From positions 1 through 47,979 of the forward strand of contig JANYBN010000094.1 in the NCBI GenBank assembly GCA_025360785.1: a stretch of 47,979 nucleotides of DNA, read 5' to 3'. Position 1 is the stretch's first letter. Each line of letters begins with the position of its first letter. Below, one piece after another: positions 1 to 11,434 of the stretch. This DNA comes from Geobacter sp. (GTDB lineage Bacteria > Desulfobacterota > Desulfuromonadia > Geobacterales > Pseudopelobacteraceae). The position numbers and the translations under genes are program-made. Under the pieces are notes generated by a model. It was given only the letters and a program-made list of their open reading frames with translations, had not been told where the DNA came from and ran no database searches.

Positions 1-2194
<2,194 letters not shown>

Positions 2195-2370
2195 TTACCA
2201 GATAGCCAGAGGCTCTATGAAAACAGTGCCGTGACCTGCAACCGGATCATCCAAACGGATGTTTTTACTGTGGGGGGTTAGTCATTTAATCGGAAAACGT
2301 AACAAAAAAATGCGGGGCATTTTTTGATAAAACTATATGTTATAACGATACTTTACAGCCACGGTAAAAA

Positions 2371-2391
2371 TTTCGTATACAGTATACAAAA
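2371..2391. promoter_or_regulatory. Perfect palindrome GTATACAGTATAC, probable operator of icd
   Basis: The 13-base core at 2375-2387 is a perfect inverted repeat about a central A. TTT and AAA at the edges (2371-2373 and 2389-2391) extend the symmetry with one mismatch. It overlaps the -10 hexamer of the only good promoter upstream of icd, which is where a repressor would act. The form resembles GntR-family operators, but the regulator cannot be named from the sequence. Confidence 0.55.
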
Positions 2392-2407
2392 GCAGTTTAG
2401 CTGTCAA
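2381..2407 (-). promoter_or_regulatory. Putative sigma70 promoter of icd
   Basis: On the minus strand TTGACA (2407-2402) is followed after 15 bases by TATACT (2386-2381). The spacer is shorter than the ideal 17, so activity may depend on a regulator. It would leave a 5' leader of about 200 bases before the icd start. Confidence 0.45.
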
Positions 2408-2409
2408 GA

Positions 2410-2429
2410 TAAAATCGGCTCAAGCCGAA
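2410..2429 (-). terminator. Intrinsic terminator after the aspS-LysM operon
   Basis: On the minus strand TCGGC-TTGA-GCCGA (2428-2415) is followed by TTTTA. It is a short 5-bp stem with a four-base loop, 45 bases past the lipoprotein stop and directly before the icd -35 box. A weaker ATTACA/TGTAAT stem lies just upstream of it. Confidence 0.5.
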
Positions 2430-2474
2430 TGATATAGCAATTACAAACGGCTCTGTAATATCAGGTTGTCGCAG

Positions 2475-3164
2475 TTATTTTTTATTGGAATAGCGACGCG
2501 CCTCATCGGCTTCGTCACGACTGAAATTACGCGGGATTATAAAAACCTGGCCGGGCCAGAGGCGCTTGGGGTCGCGTATCTGGTCACGGTTGGCGCGATA
2601 AATAATCGGCCAGAGTGTTGAATCGTTATAAATCTCTGTTCGTGCGGATATCTGCGGTAAGGTTTCGCCCCTACGGACGGTATAAGAAGTCGGCAGTACT
2701 GGTTGAGATTCTTTACTTTTTTTCTGCGCAGAGCGGGTGGCTTCAACTGAGTCGGCCAACTGCCGGGCCCTCAGTCGAATCTCTGCTTCTGCGGCGGCAC
2801 GCATCAGCTGTTCTTCTTCAGCTTTAGCAGCTAGCTCAGCAATACGCTGCTGTTTCTCGGCAGCAAGTTGCTTCCTTACCTGCTGTACCTCAGACTGCAG
2901 CAACTCTGCTTTTTGAAAAGCCAGTTGATAATAAACATCTGCACCTCTATCATCTTCACGAACATGATAGAGCGCTTCTCCATGCTCAAAAATTTCCAGC
3001 AGATTCCTGTATTCCTGAGGAAACAGTGTCGAAGCTTCCCGACGCCCAAGCTCCTCAACCAGTGCAGTTGACTTAATGCGCCAAGTAGGACCCGTAGCAG
3101 AACAAGCCGTCAGCAGTGCAGACAACAGCAGTATGCAAACTGCCTGACGACTTGTTCCGAACAT
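2475..3164 (-). CDS. LysM-domain lipoprotein with coiled-coil region
   Basis: A 229-residue exported lipoprotein. The N-terminus has a short basic stretch, a hydrophobic run and a lipobox LTAC, giving Cys at residue 21. Residues about 75-150 are a long charged helix rich in Ala, Glu, Lys and Gln, likely a coiled coil. The C-terminus from about residue 160 (YTVRRGETLPQISAR through WPGQVFIIPRN) is a LysM fold, known to bind peptidoglycan. It probably anchors in a membrane and contacts the cell wall; the precise role is unknown. Its ATG lies 2 bases past the aspS stop, so it is translated from the same message. A small terminator follows it. Confidence 0.85.
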   Translation of the reverse strand: MFGTSRQAVCILLLSALLTACSATGPTWRIKSTALVEELGRREASTLFPQEYRNLLEIFEHGEALYHVREDDRGADVYYQLAFQKAELLQSEVQQVRKQLAAEKQQRIAELAAKAEEEQLMRAAAEAEIRLRARQLADSVEATRSAQKKSKESQPVLPTSYTVRRGETLPQISARTEIYNDSTLWPIIYRANRDQIRDPKRLWPGQVFIIPRNFSRDEADEARRYSNKK

Positions 3165-3166
3165 AA

Positions 3167-4951
3167 TTAACCCTGCTTTTCGGCCAGACGGACACCAAGC
3201 TCACGGAGTTGTTTAGTGTCCACTGCCGATGGAGCCTCAGACATCATACATGTGCCCTTCTGAGTTTTTGGAAATGCAATAACATCACGAATCGAGTCAC
3301 TGCCTGTCAACAGCATTATCAATCGGTCCATCCCGAATGCGATTCCGCCATGCGGCGGTGTCCCGAACTCAAGAGCATCGAGCAGGAAGCCGAACTTGCT
3401 GCGGGCATCCTCTACGCTCATTCCGAGCAGTTTGAACATCAAGGACTGAACTTGCTCCTGATGGATTCTGATTGATCCGCCACCGATCTCGTTGCCGTTC
3501 AACACCAGATCATACGCCTTGGCACGGCATCGCCCCGGATCGGACTCGACAAAATCCAGATCCTCATCCATAGGTGCGGTAAATGGATGGTGGACAGCAG
3601 ACCAGCGTTTTTCATCCTCATCCCACTCAAGCAGAGGGAATTCGGTTATCCAGACAAAGCGGTAGTCATCCTTGCTGGTCAGCTTGAGAAGATTAGCCAG
3701 GTGGTTACGCAACTTGCCGAGCGAGTCGTTGACGACCTTATGCTTGTCAGCCACGAAAAACAGCAGATCCCCTTCTTCGGCACCGAAGGAGCTGTTCATG
3801 GTGGCAATTTCTTCCGGAGTAAAGAACTTGGCGATCGGAGAATGCCACTCGCCATTCTCGATCTTGACGTAGGCAAGTCCCTTAGCCCCGTATATCTTGA
3901 CGAATTCCGTCAGATCGTCGATATCCTTGCGGGAGAACTTTGCGCACCCCTTGGCGTTGATTCCCTTGATTGTTCCACTCTTGGAGGCGACATCAGCAAA
4001 CACTTTAAAGCCTGAACCCTTGACGATGTCGGTAAGATCGCAGAGTTCCATACCGAAACGGAGGTCCGGATTATCGAGACCAAAACGTCGAATTGCCTCG
4101 GCATATGTCAGACGCTCTACCGGAAGCTGTACTGCAACCCCTTTTGCTTCGGTGAAAATACGTGCAATCAGCCCCTCCATGACTGTTATGATATCCTCCT
4201 GATCGATGAAGGACATTTCGCAGTCGATCTGAGTGAACTCCGGCTGACGATCGGCACGCAGATCCTCATCACGGAAACAACGCACTACCTGAAAATATTT
4301 ATCAAAACCGGAAATCATCAGGATCTGTTTAAAAATCTGCGGTGACTGCGGCAGAGCATAAAAATGTCCCTGGTTAATGCGGGACGGCACAAGAAAGTCA
4401 CGTGCGCCTTCCGGGGTCGATTTGGTAAGAAACGGGGTTTCAAGCTCTATGAAACCGTTATCGGTCAGGTAAGAGCGGGTCAGCTGGGAGACTTTCGAAC
4501 GGAGTATCAGGTTATACTGCAGTTGGGGACGACGAAGATCAAGATAGCGATACTTCAAGCGGATGTTCTCATTGATGTCGCTATGTTCGTCCAGCATGAA
4601 CGGCAACGGCTTGGAACGGTTGAGCAGTTTGCACTCCAGCACCTGAATTTCGACTTCTCCAGTCTTCATGTTCGGATTGACGGTTCCTTCAGGGCGAGGA
4701 ATAACCGTGCCTCTGACAGCCAGCACAAACTCGCTGCGAACCGATTCGGCAACAGCATGGCCGGACGGGTTGACTTCAGGATCGAACACGATCTGGGCTA
4801 TACCCTCGCGGTCGCGCAGATCGATAAAAATGAGTCCGCCATGGTCTCGGCGGCGCAGTGCCCACCCCATAAGTATCACTTCGCTGCCGATATCAGCAGC
4901 CTTCAGATCGCCGCAGTAATGTGTCCGTTTCCAGCTTCCGAGAAAATCCAT
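3167..4951 (-). CDS. aspS: Aspartyl-tRNA synthetase, bacterial type
   Basis: A class II aminoacyl-tRNA synthetase of 594 residues that charges tRNA-Asp in the cytosol. The order is an N-terminal OB fold (residues about 15-110), the catalytic core with motif 2 containing [17 protein letters not shown], the bacterial GAD insertion (about 290-400), and motif 3 [15 protein letters not shown] near the end. I chose ATG 4951 ([14 protein letters not shown]) over the upstream in-frame ATG 4963. GGAGG sits 5 bases before 4951, and the upstream ATG overlaps that ribosome site. Whether it is discriminating or also charges tRNA-Asn cannot be told here. It lies 27 bases after lepB and 2 bases before the LysM lipoprotein. 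Confidence 0.97.
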   Translation of the reverse strand: MDFLGSWKRTHYCGDLKAADIGSEVILMGWALRRRDHGGLIFIDLRDREGIAQIVFDPEVNPSGHAVAESVRSEFVLAVRGTVIPRPEGTVNPNMKTGEVEIQVLECKLLNRSKPLPFMLDEHSDINENIRLKYRYLDLRRPQLQYNLILRSKVSQLTRSYLTDNGFIELETPFLTKSTPEGARDFLVPSRINQGHFYALPQSPQIFKQILMISGFDKYFQVVRCFRDEDLRADRQPEFTQIDCEMSFIDQEDIITVMEGLIARIFTEAKGVAVQLPVERLTYAEAIRRFGLDNPDLRFGMELCDLTDIVKGSGFKVFADVASKSGTIKGINAKGCAKFSRKDIDDLTEFVKIYGAKGLAYVKIENGEWHSPIAKFFTPEEIATMNSSFGAEEGDLLFFVADKHKVVNDSLGKLRNHLANLLKLTSKDDYRFVWITEFPLLEWDEDEKRWSAVHHPFTAPMDEDLDFVESDPGRCRAKAYDLVLNGNEIGGGSIRIHQEQVQSLMFKLLGMSVEDARSKFGFLLDALEFGTPPHGGIAFGMDRLIMLLTGSDSIRDVIAFPKTQKGTCMMSEAPSAVDTKQLRELGVRLAEKQG

Positions 4952-4978
4952 ACAATCCTCCATTTATTGATATATTGA

Positions 4979-5644
4979 TTATTTTATAAGTCGCCCGATG
5001 TTTCCAAACCGAGGCCTGAGCTTGTCACGATCCCACGACCAGTACTTGATAAACGCCAAACCCTTGATCTGATCTCGCCGGACAAACTTCCAGAAGCGAC
5101 TGTCGTAGGAGCGGTCGCGGTTGTCGCCCATCACGAAGTACGATCCTGCGGGCACGGTAACCGGCCCGAACGTATCGCGCGGATTCATTTCTTTCGGGAT
5201 AATGTCCTTTTCCTTATGCACTTCATGCGGATTTTCATACGGCTTGCCATTTACAAATACTTTCTTTTCTTTCCCCTCAACAACATCACCTGGAACACCA
5301 ACAATGCGCTTGATAAAATCTTTGCTGGGGTCTTCCGGATATTCAAAAACGATCACATCACCCTGACGCGGATCACGGATTGTAAGGATCCGCTTATCGA
5401 CAAAAGGGATCTTGGTGCCGTAAATAAATTTACTGACCAGCAGATGATCTCCGATTGCCAGTGTATCCTCCATCGAACCGGATGGAATTTTAAAAGCCTG
5501 AACCAGATAAGTACGGATTACCAGTGCCAGTAGTATCGCTATTGCGATCGACTCGGCATACTCGCGGATCAGCCCCTTCTTTTTGACCGGCTCCTGTTGA
5601 GCCAAAGCAGAATTTACAGATGATGAGTCCTGATTTTCTTCCAT
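4979..5644 (-). CDS. lepB: Signal peptidase I
   Basis: A 221-residue membrane-bound serine protease that removes signal peptides from exported proteins on the outer face of the inner membrane. One transmembrane helix (SIAIAILLALVIRTYLV, about 29-45) precedes the catalytic serine box KIPSGSMEDTL. The general-base lysine is in DFIKRIVGVPGD, and the C-terminal box reads VMGDNRDRSYDSRFW. An AAGGA ribosome site precedes ATG 5644. It follows lepA by 27 bases, the classic lepA-lepB arrangement, and runs on to aspS. Confidence 0.97.
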   Translation of the reverse strand: MEENQDSSSVNSALAQQEPVKKKGLIREYAESIAIAILLALVIRTYLVQAFKIPSGSMEDTLAIGDHLLVSKFIYGTKIPFVDKRILTIRDPRQGDVIVFEYPEDPSKDFIKRIVGVPGDVVEGKEKKVFVNGKPYENPHEVHKEKDIIPKEMNPRDTFGPVTVPAGSYFVMGDNRDRSYDSRFWKFVRRDQIKGLAFIKYWSWDRDKLRPRFGNIGRLIK

Positions 5645-5671
5645 GAGGATTCCTTTTAAAGACTTGGTCTG

Positions 5672-7468
5672 TCAGTCAACTTTCAAAATTGCCAGAAACG
5701 CTTCCTGCGGCAACTCGACGTTACCGACATTCTTCATCCGTTTCTTGCCCTCTTTTTGTTTCTCCAGCAACTTCCGCTTACGGGTGATATCTCCTCCGTA
5801 ACATTTTGCAAGGACATCCTTGCGCATCGCCTTGACCGTCTCACGGGCAATAATCTTGTTGCCGATGGCTGCCTGAATGGCCACCTCGAACATCTGCCGG
5901 GAAATCAGCTCCTTCATCTTGGCGACCAGGTCACGACCGCGGAAATATGCTTTTTCGCGGTGCAGGATGAGTGACAACGCATCGACTACTTCCCCGTTAA
6001 TCATGACATTCATGCGCACCAGATCACTACGCCGGTACTCCAGATGCTCGTAATCCAGAGAAGCATACCCTTTGGTGATCGATTTGAGGCGATCGTAAAA
6101 ATCCAGAACGATCTCGTTCAATGGCAGTTCATAGATAATCATGACACGCGTCTGAGTCAGGTACTTGATCTCACGCTGGACACCGCGCTTGTCCTCGCAA
6201 AGTGCCAGTACGCCGCCAACAAATTCATTAGGCACATGGATATGTGCCAGGATAAAAGGTTCTTCCAGGTACTCAGTGTTTTGCAACTCCGGCATCTGAT
6301 TGGCGCTCTGAATGGAGTAAACTTCGCCATTCATTTTGTTTACCCGATAGACAACCGTCGGCGCGGTAGTAATCAGCTCCAGCGAAAACTCGCGTTCCAG
6401 ACGCTCCTGAATAATTTCCATATGCAGCAGGCCGAGGAAGCCGCAGCGAAAACCGAAACCTAACGCCAGTGACGTTTCCGGCTCGAACGAGAACGATGAA
6501 TCGTTTAATTTCAACTTGGCCAGCGCATCGCGCAGCTGTTCGTACTGTACAGTGTCAATCGGGTACAAACCGGAGAAGACCATCGGCTTGACCTCCTTGA
6601 AACCGTCCAGCGCCTGCTCGCATTGGCGATGCAGCAGAGTTACCGTATCACCGACCTTGGCGTCCGCAACATCCTTGATTCCGGCAATAACGAAACCGAC
6701 CTCTCCCGCCGACAGCTCCGACACCTCATTCATCGTCGGCGCAAATACTCCGACCTTGAGCGCTTCGAACGAACTGTTGGTAGACATCAACTGAATCCTG
6801 TCACCTTTTTTAAGCGTGCCGTCAAAGATGCGCACCAGGATGATAACGCCCTGATACTGATCATACCAGGAGTCAAACAGCAGCGCCTTGAGCGGAGCAT
6901 CCGGGTTCCCGACTGGTGGCGGGATCTTCTTGACGATCTCCTCAAGGATTTCGTGCGTACCGATCCCCTCTTTGGCACTGGCCAGAACAGCATCATGAGC
7001 ATCGATGCCGATAATATCCTCAATCTCCTGCTTAACCCGTTCAGGATCGGCAGCAGGCAGATCGATCTTGTTCAATACCGGAAAGACCTCCAGGTTAATA
7101 TCCAGAGCGAGATAAACGTTCGCCAGTGTCTGAGCCTCGACCCCCTGAGATGCGTCAACCACCAGAAGTCCCCCCTCGCAGGCGGCCAGTGAACGTGACA
7201 CCTCATAGGTAAAGTCAACATGACCGGGGGTGTCGATCAGGTTAAGAACATAGTCAACGCCGGCGTCAGAGCGGTAATTAAGCCGTACCGTCTGAGCCTT
7301 GATGGTAATACCCCGCTCACGCTCCAGATCCATTTTGTCCAGGAACTGGTTCTGTTTATCCCGGTCGGAAACCGTACCGGTATACTCAAGAAGGCGGTCT
7401 GCCAAGGTTGATTTGCCATGGTCGATGTGAGCGATAATGGAGAAGTTGCGGATTCTGCTGATTTCCAT
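5672..7468 (-). CDS. lepA: Elongation factor 4 (LepA), ribosomal back-translocase GTPase
   Basis: A 598-residue translational GTPase that acts on stalled or mistranslocated ribosomes. The G1 loop is [15 protein letters not shown] (about residue 12), the switch region contains [12 protein letters not shown]3 is [16 protein letters not shown] and G4 is [11 protein letters not shown]-like domains II, III and V follow. The LepA-specific C-terminal domain ends with [20 protein letters not shown], which sits on the A-site tRNA in known structures. The length matches the family. ATG 7468 has AAGGA upstream. It is the first gene of lepA-lepB-aspS-LysM; no convincing promoter was found in the 108-base gap before it. 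Confidence 0.98.
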   Translation of the reverse strand: MEISRIRNFSIIAHIDHGKSTLADRLLEYTGTVSDRDKQNQFLDKMDLERERGITIKAQTVRLNYRSDAGVDYVLNLIDTPGHVDFTYEVSRSLAACEGGLLVVDASQGVEAQTLANVYLALDINLEVFPVLNKIDLPAADPERVKQEIEDIIGIDAHDAVLASAKEGIGTHEILEEIVKKIPPPVGNPDAPLKALLFDSWYDQYQGVIILVRIFDGTLKKGDRIQLMSTNSSFEALKVGVFAPTMNEVSELSAGEVGFVIAGIKDVADAKVGDTVTLLHRQCEQALDGFKEVKPMVFSGLYPIDTVQYEQLRDALAKLKLNDSSFSFEPETSLALGFGFRCGFLGLLHMEIIQERLEREFSLELITTAPTVVYRVNKMNGEVYSIQSANQMPELQNTEYLEEPFILAHIHVPNEFVGGVLALCEDKRGVQREIKYLTQTRVMIIYELPLNEIVLDFYDRLKSITKGYASLDYEHLEYRRSDLVRMNVMINGEVVDALSLILHREKAYFRGRDLVAKMKELISRQMFEVAIQAAIGNKIIARETVKAMRKDVLAKCYGGDITRKRKLLEKQKEGKKRMKNVGNVELPQEAFLAILKVD

Positions 7469-7576
7469 GAATTCCTTCGTACTCTAAAAATTAGGACTGT
7501 GAAGAATAAATAAAGATGGCGTGAAAGTAAAGGAGAAAAGGGTGGTGCAGAATGTCAAACCATGCCACGGAGGTGC

Positions 7577-8215
7577 TTACAAGCGGCTTGTTTGTTCCTG
7601 TTTTTCTGCTGCGCGCTTCAAAAAGGACGGGGCGGCGCTTTTTGATACTTTCGACAGCTGCTGCATAAGATCGAATGGTACATTCTTCAGATTATAATCA
7701 GCTTTAATGTCATTGACCATGCTGATCCAGAGATGTCCTGTCATCTCCGCATCGGCAAGAGCCCGGTGATGCACCCCATCGGTCTTGAGATTCTTGCAGC
7801 GGACCAGTGATTCCAGGCTGTGACTGTGGAATTCCGGGTAAATCCGGCGGGAAAGGAGCAATGAACACACAAATTCCTGGCAACGCAGTAGATTTAGCCG
7901 CTGCAGTTCGGCATCCAGAAAACGACTGTCGAAGGATGCATTATGGGCGACCAGATGGTGCTGCGCCATGAAAGAAGTAAATTTATGCATGACTTCGGAA
8001 ACAGAGGGGGCACCACTCAGCATCTTATTGGTGATGCCGGTATATTCCTCAATGAAGCGGCTGATCTTCATCCCTGGATTCATCAGGCTCTGGAAACGGT
8101 CAACGATCACATTGTTCTCGACCAGAACGGCCCCGATTTCAATTACCCTGTCACCGTAATTCGGTGAGAGACCGGTGGTCTCAAAGTCGAGCACGACTAC
8201 ACTGTAATTACCCAC
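7577..8215 (-). CDS. DnaQ-like DEDDh 3'-5' exonuclease
   Basis: A 212-residue stand-alone exonuclease of the DnaQ/PolC epsilon superfamily. Exo I is VVLDFETTGLSP with the paired Asp and Glu, Exo II is HNASFDSRFLDAEL, and Exo III is HHRALADAEMT with the His-x4-Asp of the DEDDh class. These acidic residues hold two metal ions for phosphodiester hydrolysis. It could be a proofreading subunit or a repair nuclease; no polymerase domain is attached. The start is GTG 8215 with AAGGTG 6 bases upstream. It stands between ppk and lepA with gaps of 73 and 108 bases, so probably has its own transcript. A TATTAT -10-like hexamer is present upstream without a clear -35. Confidence 0.88.
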   Translation of the reverse strand: MGNYSVVVLDFETTGLSPNYGDRVIEIGAVLVENNVIVDRFQSLMNPGMKISRFIEEYTGITNKMLSGAPSVSEVMHKFTSFMAQHHLVAHNASFDSRFLDAELQRLNLLRCQEFVCSLLLSRRIYPEFHSHSLESLVRCKNLKTDGVHHRALADAEMTGHLWISMVNDIKADYNLKNVPFDLMQQLSKVSKSAAPSFLKRAAEKQEQTSRL

Positions 8216-8288
8216 GGTTTCACCTTTTCAGTCCAGTCTAGTCTATAATATGGATTACGTTTCACAGTTGCGACACAGGCTCTTCCCA

Positions 8289-10547
8289 CTATTTACCAGC
8301 CTTCTTGACCTTCTTCTTTTTCATATTTTCTTTAACCCTCTTTTCTGCTCTTGCAATTAAAAGCCTATGACTCCCGGCGCCATTTCCTTCAGCGGGGGTG
8401 CGCTGAACATAGGTGCCATCCGGCAGCATATCCCACGCAGAACGCTGATCAGCCAGATGGGTATCAAACAATATGCGAAGCTCCTTGGTCAATTCAGGCG
8501 GTTCAACCGGGCAAAGAACCTCGACACGCGCCTCCAGATTACGCTTCATCGCATCAGCTGAAGCGATAAAGTATTCTTCGGCGCCACCGTTGTGAAAATA
8601 GTAGATACGGGCGTGTTCAAGAAACCTTCCGACAACGCTTATGACCCGGATATTATCGGAAAGCCCCACGATTCCGGGCCGCAACCGGCAGGTATCGCGA
8701 ACAATCAGATCGATTTTCACCCCTGCCATCGAGGCCCGGTAGAGTGCTCGCACGACATCGCCATCCTCAAGTGCATTTATTTTGAATTGAATGGCTCCGC
8801 CACCACTGCTGATATGTAGATTGGACTCACGCTCAATTTTTTCAAGCAGGGCTTTTTTCAGCATCCGTGGCGCCAGAGCAAGCTTTGAATATTTGCGTTT
8901 GAGCATGAAACCAGTAGTGAGAAAATTGAACAGCTCGGTGACGTCTTCGGCAATGATCTGATCGCAGGTCAATAAACCGATATCACTGTACAAACGGGCG
9001 GTATCAGCATGATAATTACCGGTACCGATATGCAGGTAACGCCGCAGACCGTTATAATCCTGACGCACGACCATGATCACCTTGCAGTGGGTCTTCAATC
9101 CGACGACGCCATAAGTGACATGTACTCCTGCTTCCTCCATACGCTCCGCAAGACTGATGTTGGTTGCCTCGTCAAAGCGTGCTTTCAGCTCTACTACAAC
9201 AGCAACCTGCTTGCCGTTATGCGCGGCAAGAATCAGGGCATCAATGATGCGGCTCTGGCGGGAGGTGCGATAGAGCGTCATCTTGATTCCGCGAACTTTG
9301 GGATCGGTCGCCGCCTCACGCAGAAAACGCTCTACTGAAGTTGAAAATGATTCGTATGGGTGCTGAAGCAGAATCGCACCGGCATCACGGATGACATGAA
9401 AGATGTTGCGCTGCGTTTGCAGCTGCGGATGATCAATCGGGTGGTGCGGAACATCGTGCAGTCGGGGAAAGTCGAGCTTCGTTAATTCGAATAGATCGCG
9501 CATGGCGAGCAGACCGGGGACTTCAAAAACATCTGTCGCTTCATCCAGTTCCAGTTCTGCCGCCAGGCGCCCCCTATGTAACGGCTCCATGCCGCTGCCG
9601 ATCTCCAGTCGCACTATCGGGGCGAACTTGCGCTCCTTCAGCTCCGATTCAATCATCTCCATCAGATCGTCTGCTTCATCTTCATCCTTTTCGGTATTGG
9701 CATTCCTTGTTACCCTGAAAAGTTCGCATGATACAACCTCCATACCCGGAAACAGCATATCCAGGTTGTTCATCATAACCTCTTCGAGCCTGATAAAATG
9801 TTCTCCCTTACCAATCCTGATAAAGCGGGGGGTACCGGCATCAACCGGCACCTTGATCCGGACCAGTGAATTCTGTTTGGACTTAGGGTAGCGCAGTGAC
9901 ACCAGCAGATTGAGCGACAGATTCGAGATAAATGGAAACGGGTGGGCCGGATCTATAGATTGCGGCGTCAGCAGCGGAAAGATGTTCGCATAGTAAAACT
10001 CTCTCAGCAGCTTCATTTCCTTGGGAGTCAACTCGTCATAGCGTTCGATCAGGATGTTTTTATCTTCCAGAAGCGCACAGATTTCTTGAAAAGAGTGTTC
10101 CTTGCGTGCTTCGATATCGCGGACTTCAGCATAACATTCCGTCACCTGCTGGCGCGCAGAACGGCCATCGAGAGTCAACTCCCGCATCCCGGCGCCGATC
10201 TGCTGTTTCAGGCCGCCGATGCGTTTCATAAAGAACTCGTCCAGATTGCCGCTGACAATGGCAATAAATTTGAGTCGTTCCAAGAGCGGAGTACGATCGT
10301 CCTCAGCTTCATGCAGCACCCGACGATTGAACGCCAGCCAGGTCAACTCGCGGTTCAGGAACCACTGACTGTCGTGCAGATCGAATTCCGGTGATGTCAC
10401 TGGTTGCATGTTCAGCGACTCGTTGGGGTCAGTCGTCTTGGTGTTTTTAGTTTTTTTAGCCTTGACCTGCTTTATTGAAACTTCAGAGTTCGGATCACGT
10501 TTCGCTTTTTTGGGAGGCTGTTTCTTTTTGACTTGAGTGACTTTCAC
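8289..10547 (-). CDS. ppk: Polyphosphate kinase 1
   Basis: A reversible kinase that makes long polyphosphate chains from ATP. The N-domain starts with QWFLNRELTWLAFNRRVLHEA, the head domain follows, and the catalytic phospholipase-D-like halves come last. The autophosphorylated His lies in LHIGTGNYHADTARLYSD and the second His in YYFHNGGAEEYFIASAD. I chose GTG 10547 (VKVTQVKKK) because GGAG precedes it by 5 bases; the open frame continues upstream to 10664 without a ribosome site. This start gives 752 residues, with an N-terminal extension of about 45 residues that is almost all Lys, Pro, Thr and Ser. A later ATG (10409) would give about 706 residues, closer to the usual 690-720, but lacks a good ribosome site. 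Confidence 0.95.
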   Translation of the reverse strand: MKVTQVKKKQPPKKAKRDPNSEVSIKQVKAKKTKNTKTTDPNESLNMQPVTSPEFDLHDSQWFLNRELTWLAFNRRVLHEAEDDRTPLLERLKFIAIVSGNLDEFFMKRIGGLKQQIGAGMRELTLDGRSARQQVTECYAEVRDIEARKEHSFQEICALLEDKNILIERYDELTPKEMKLLREFYYANIFPLLTPQSIDPAHPFPFISNLSLNLLVSLRYPKSKQNSLVRIKVPVDAGTPRFIRIGKGEHFIRLEEVMMNNLDMLFPGMEVVSCELFRVTRNANTEKDEDEADDLMEMIESELKERKFAPIVRLEIGSGMEPLHRGRLAAELELDEATDVFEVPGLLAMRDLFELTKLDFPRLHDVPHHPIDHPQLQTQRNIFHVIRDAGAILLQHPYESFSTSVERFLREAATDPKVRGIKMTLYRTSRQSRIIDALILAAHNGKQVAVVVELKARFDEATNISLAERMEEAGVHVTYGVVGLKTHCKVIMVVRQDYNGLRRYLHIGTGNYHADTARLYSDIGLLTCDQIIAEDVTELFNFLTTGFMLKRKYSKLALAPRMLKKALLEKIERESNLHISSGGGAIQFKINALEDGDVVRALYRASMAGVKIDLIVRDTCRLRPGIVGLSDNIRVISVVGRFLEHARIYYFHNGGAEEYFIASADAMKRNLEARVEVLCPVEPPELTKELRILFDTHLADQRSAWDMLPDGTYVQRTPAEGNGAGSHRLLIARAEKRVKENMKKKKVKKAGK

Positions 10548-10664
10548 ACGCTCTCCATTTTTTTTCAGAAGATTATATATCTGACAATTGTGTTTATTGT
10601 AACGTATTCTCAGGCGACTACAATAACTAAGAGATCTGTGAAAAAGTATCATCGCTTTCGGCAC

Positions 10665-10697
10665 AAAAAAGGCAACTCGGTCTGAGTTGCCTTTTTT
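10665..10697 (-). terminator. Bidirectional-looking intrinsic terminator
   Basis: A perfect 8-bp stem GGCAACTC/GAGTTGCC (10671-10678 and 10684-10691) with a 5-base loop has six A on one side and six T on the other. On the minus strand it lies about 60 bases past the end of the outer-membrane barrel gene and would stop that transcript before ppk. Confidence 0.9.
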
Positions 10698-10757
10698 GAT
10701 CTTTATGACTATTAGGTTTCTAATTGACTAAATCACTATTCAGTTTCAACTCCGGTA

Positions 10758-11276
10758 TTAGAAATAAAAGTTAAACCCGATTGCTGATCTGGTTGTTCCA
10801 AAATCAGTTCTTTTAGTTGTAAAACTCAGGCCTGCATTATCGATGCTCTTTACTTCATTTGATTTAAACCCTACCTGAACCGCACCCTCAAAACTGAAGT
10901 GTTTTGAAAGAAAGTACTCTGCCCCGGCCTCTGCAGCAACCTGCAGATCCTTAACATTTGCATCCTGATTACTTGCATATGTTATAAAACCGCCAACAAA
11001 AGGAGCGAAGTCGGCAACTTTCAAGTATTTGCGCACACCGGCTCCAATGGCCACATCGGTACCCTTGTCATCGGAACCTTTGATACCCAATCCAAATCCG
11101 CCTAAAATTGCAAGGTCATTTAGCACCAGGTATTTTCCATGGATGAATAAATCTGTACTTGTGTCGACGCCAAAACCGAAAGTCCCCTGTTTGAGCCCGT
11201 TGTCAGCAGATGCATTCTGAATTCCGATCCCCATAAGCAGCGCTGCAGCCATTACTACCATAACAATTTTTTTCAT
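10758..11276 (-). CDS. Small outer-membrane beta-barrel protein
   Basis: A 172-residue protein with a clear signal peptide: MKK, a hydrophobic stretch, then NASA-D at about residue 24. The rest has alternating hydrophobic and polar residues, glycine-rich strands (GGFGLGIKGSDD, GAGVRKYLK, FVGGFITYAS, AEAGAEYFLSKHFSFEGAVQVG) and ends in aromatic FNFYF. That ending is typical of outer-membrane barrels recognised by BamA. It resembles the OmpW/OmpX-size porin-like families; the cargo or role is unknown. ATG 11276 has GGAG 8 bases upstream; the TTG two codons before it is too close to the ribosome site. A perfect palindrome and then an insertion sequence lie immediately upstream. Confidence 0.8.
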   Translation of the reverse strand: MKKIVMVVMAAALLMGIGIQNASADNGLKQGTFGFGVDTSTDLFIHGKYLVLNDLAILGGFGLGIKGSDDKGTDVAIGAGVRKYLKVADFAPFVGGFITYASNQDANVKDLQVAAEAGAEYFLSKHFSFEGAVQVGFKSNEVKSIDNAGLSFTTKRTDFGTTRSAIGFNFYF

Positions 11277-11325
11277 TTTCAATCTCCTTTAGTTTTTTGC
11301 GGCTTCCACGCAGCTACTTACTATG

Positions 11326-11338
11326 ATTAGATTCTAAT
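11326..11338. promoter_or_regulatory. Perfect 13-bp palindrome ATTAGATTCTAAT upstream of the barrel gene
   Basis: ATTAGA-T-TCTAAT is a perfect inverted repeat 50 bases before the barrel gene start and 22 bases from the edge of the insertion sequence. It could be an operator of the barrel gene. No convincing -35/-10 pair was found in the 83 bases left between gene and element. Confidence 0.4.
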
Positions 11339-11343
11339 TGCAA

Positions 11344-11359
11344 CTAAAAACAAAATCAA
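11344..11359. repeat. Target-site duplication, left copy
   Basis: CTAAAAACAAAATCAA, 16 bases, directly next to the left end of the insertion sequence. It is identical to 12733-12748. Confidence 0.9.
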
Positions 11360-11416
11360 TGTCGCGAGTTAATGATATGTCCGGTCTTGTAGCACATAAC
11401 CTGTCCGGTTTAAGTT

Positions 11417-11432
11417 GTCGTCGGGAGACGAC
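11417..11432 (+). promoter_or_regulatory. Hairpin just before the transposase start
   Basis: GTCGTC-GGGA-GACGAC is a perfect 6-bp stem with a four-base loop ending 2 bases before ATG 11435. In a transcript entering from outside the element it would hide the GGGAG ribosome site of that start. This would be a known type of safeguard in insertion sequences; here it is inferred from position only. Confidence 0.45.
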
Positions 11433-11434
11433 CA

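Noticed and set aside
4364-4978. 204-residue plus-strand open frame over aspS
   Set aside because: Antisense shadow of a complete synthetase gene; no ribosome site and no domain.
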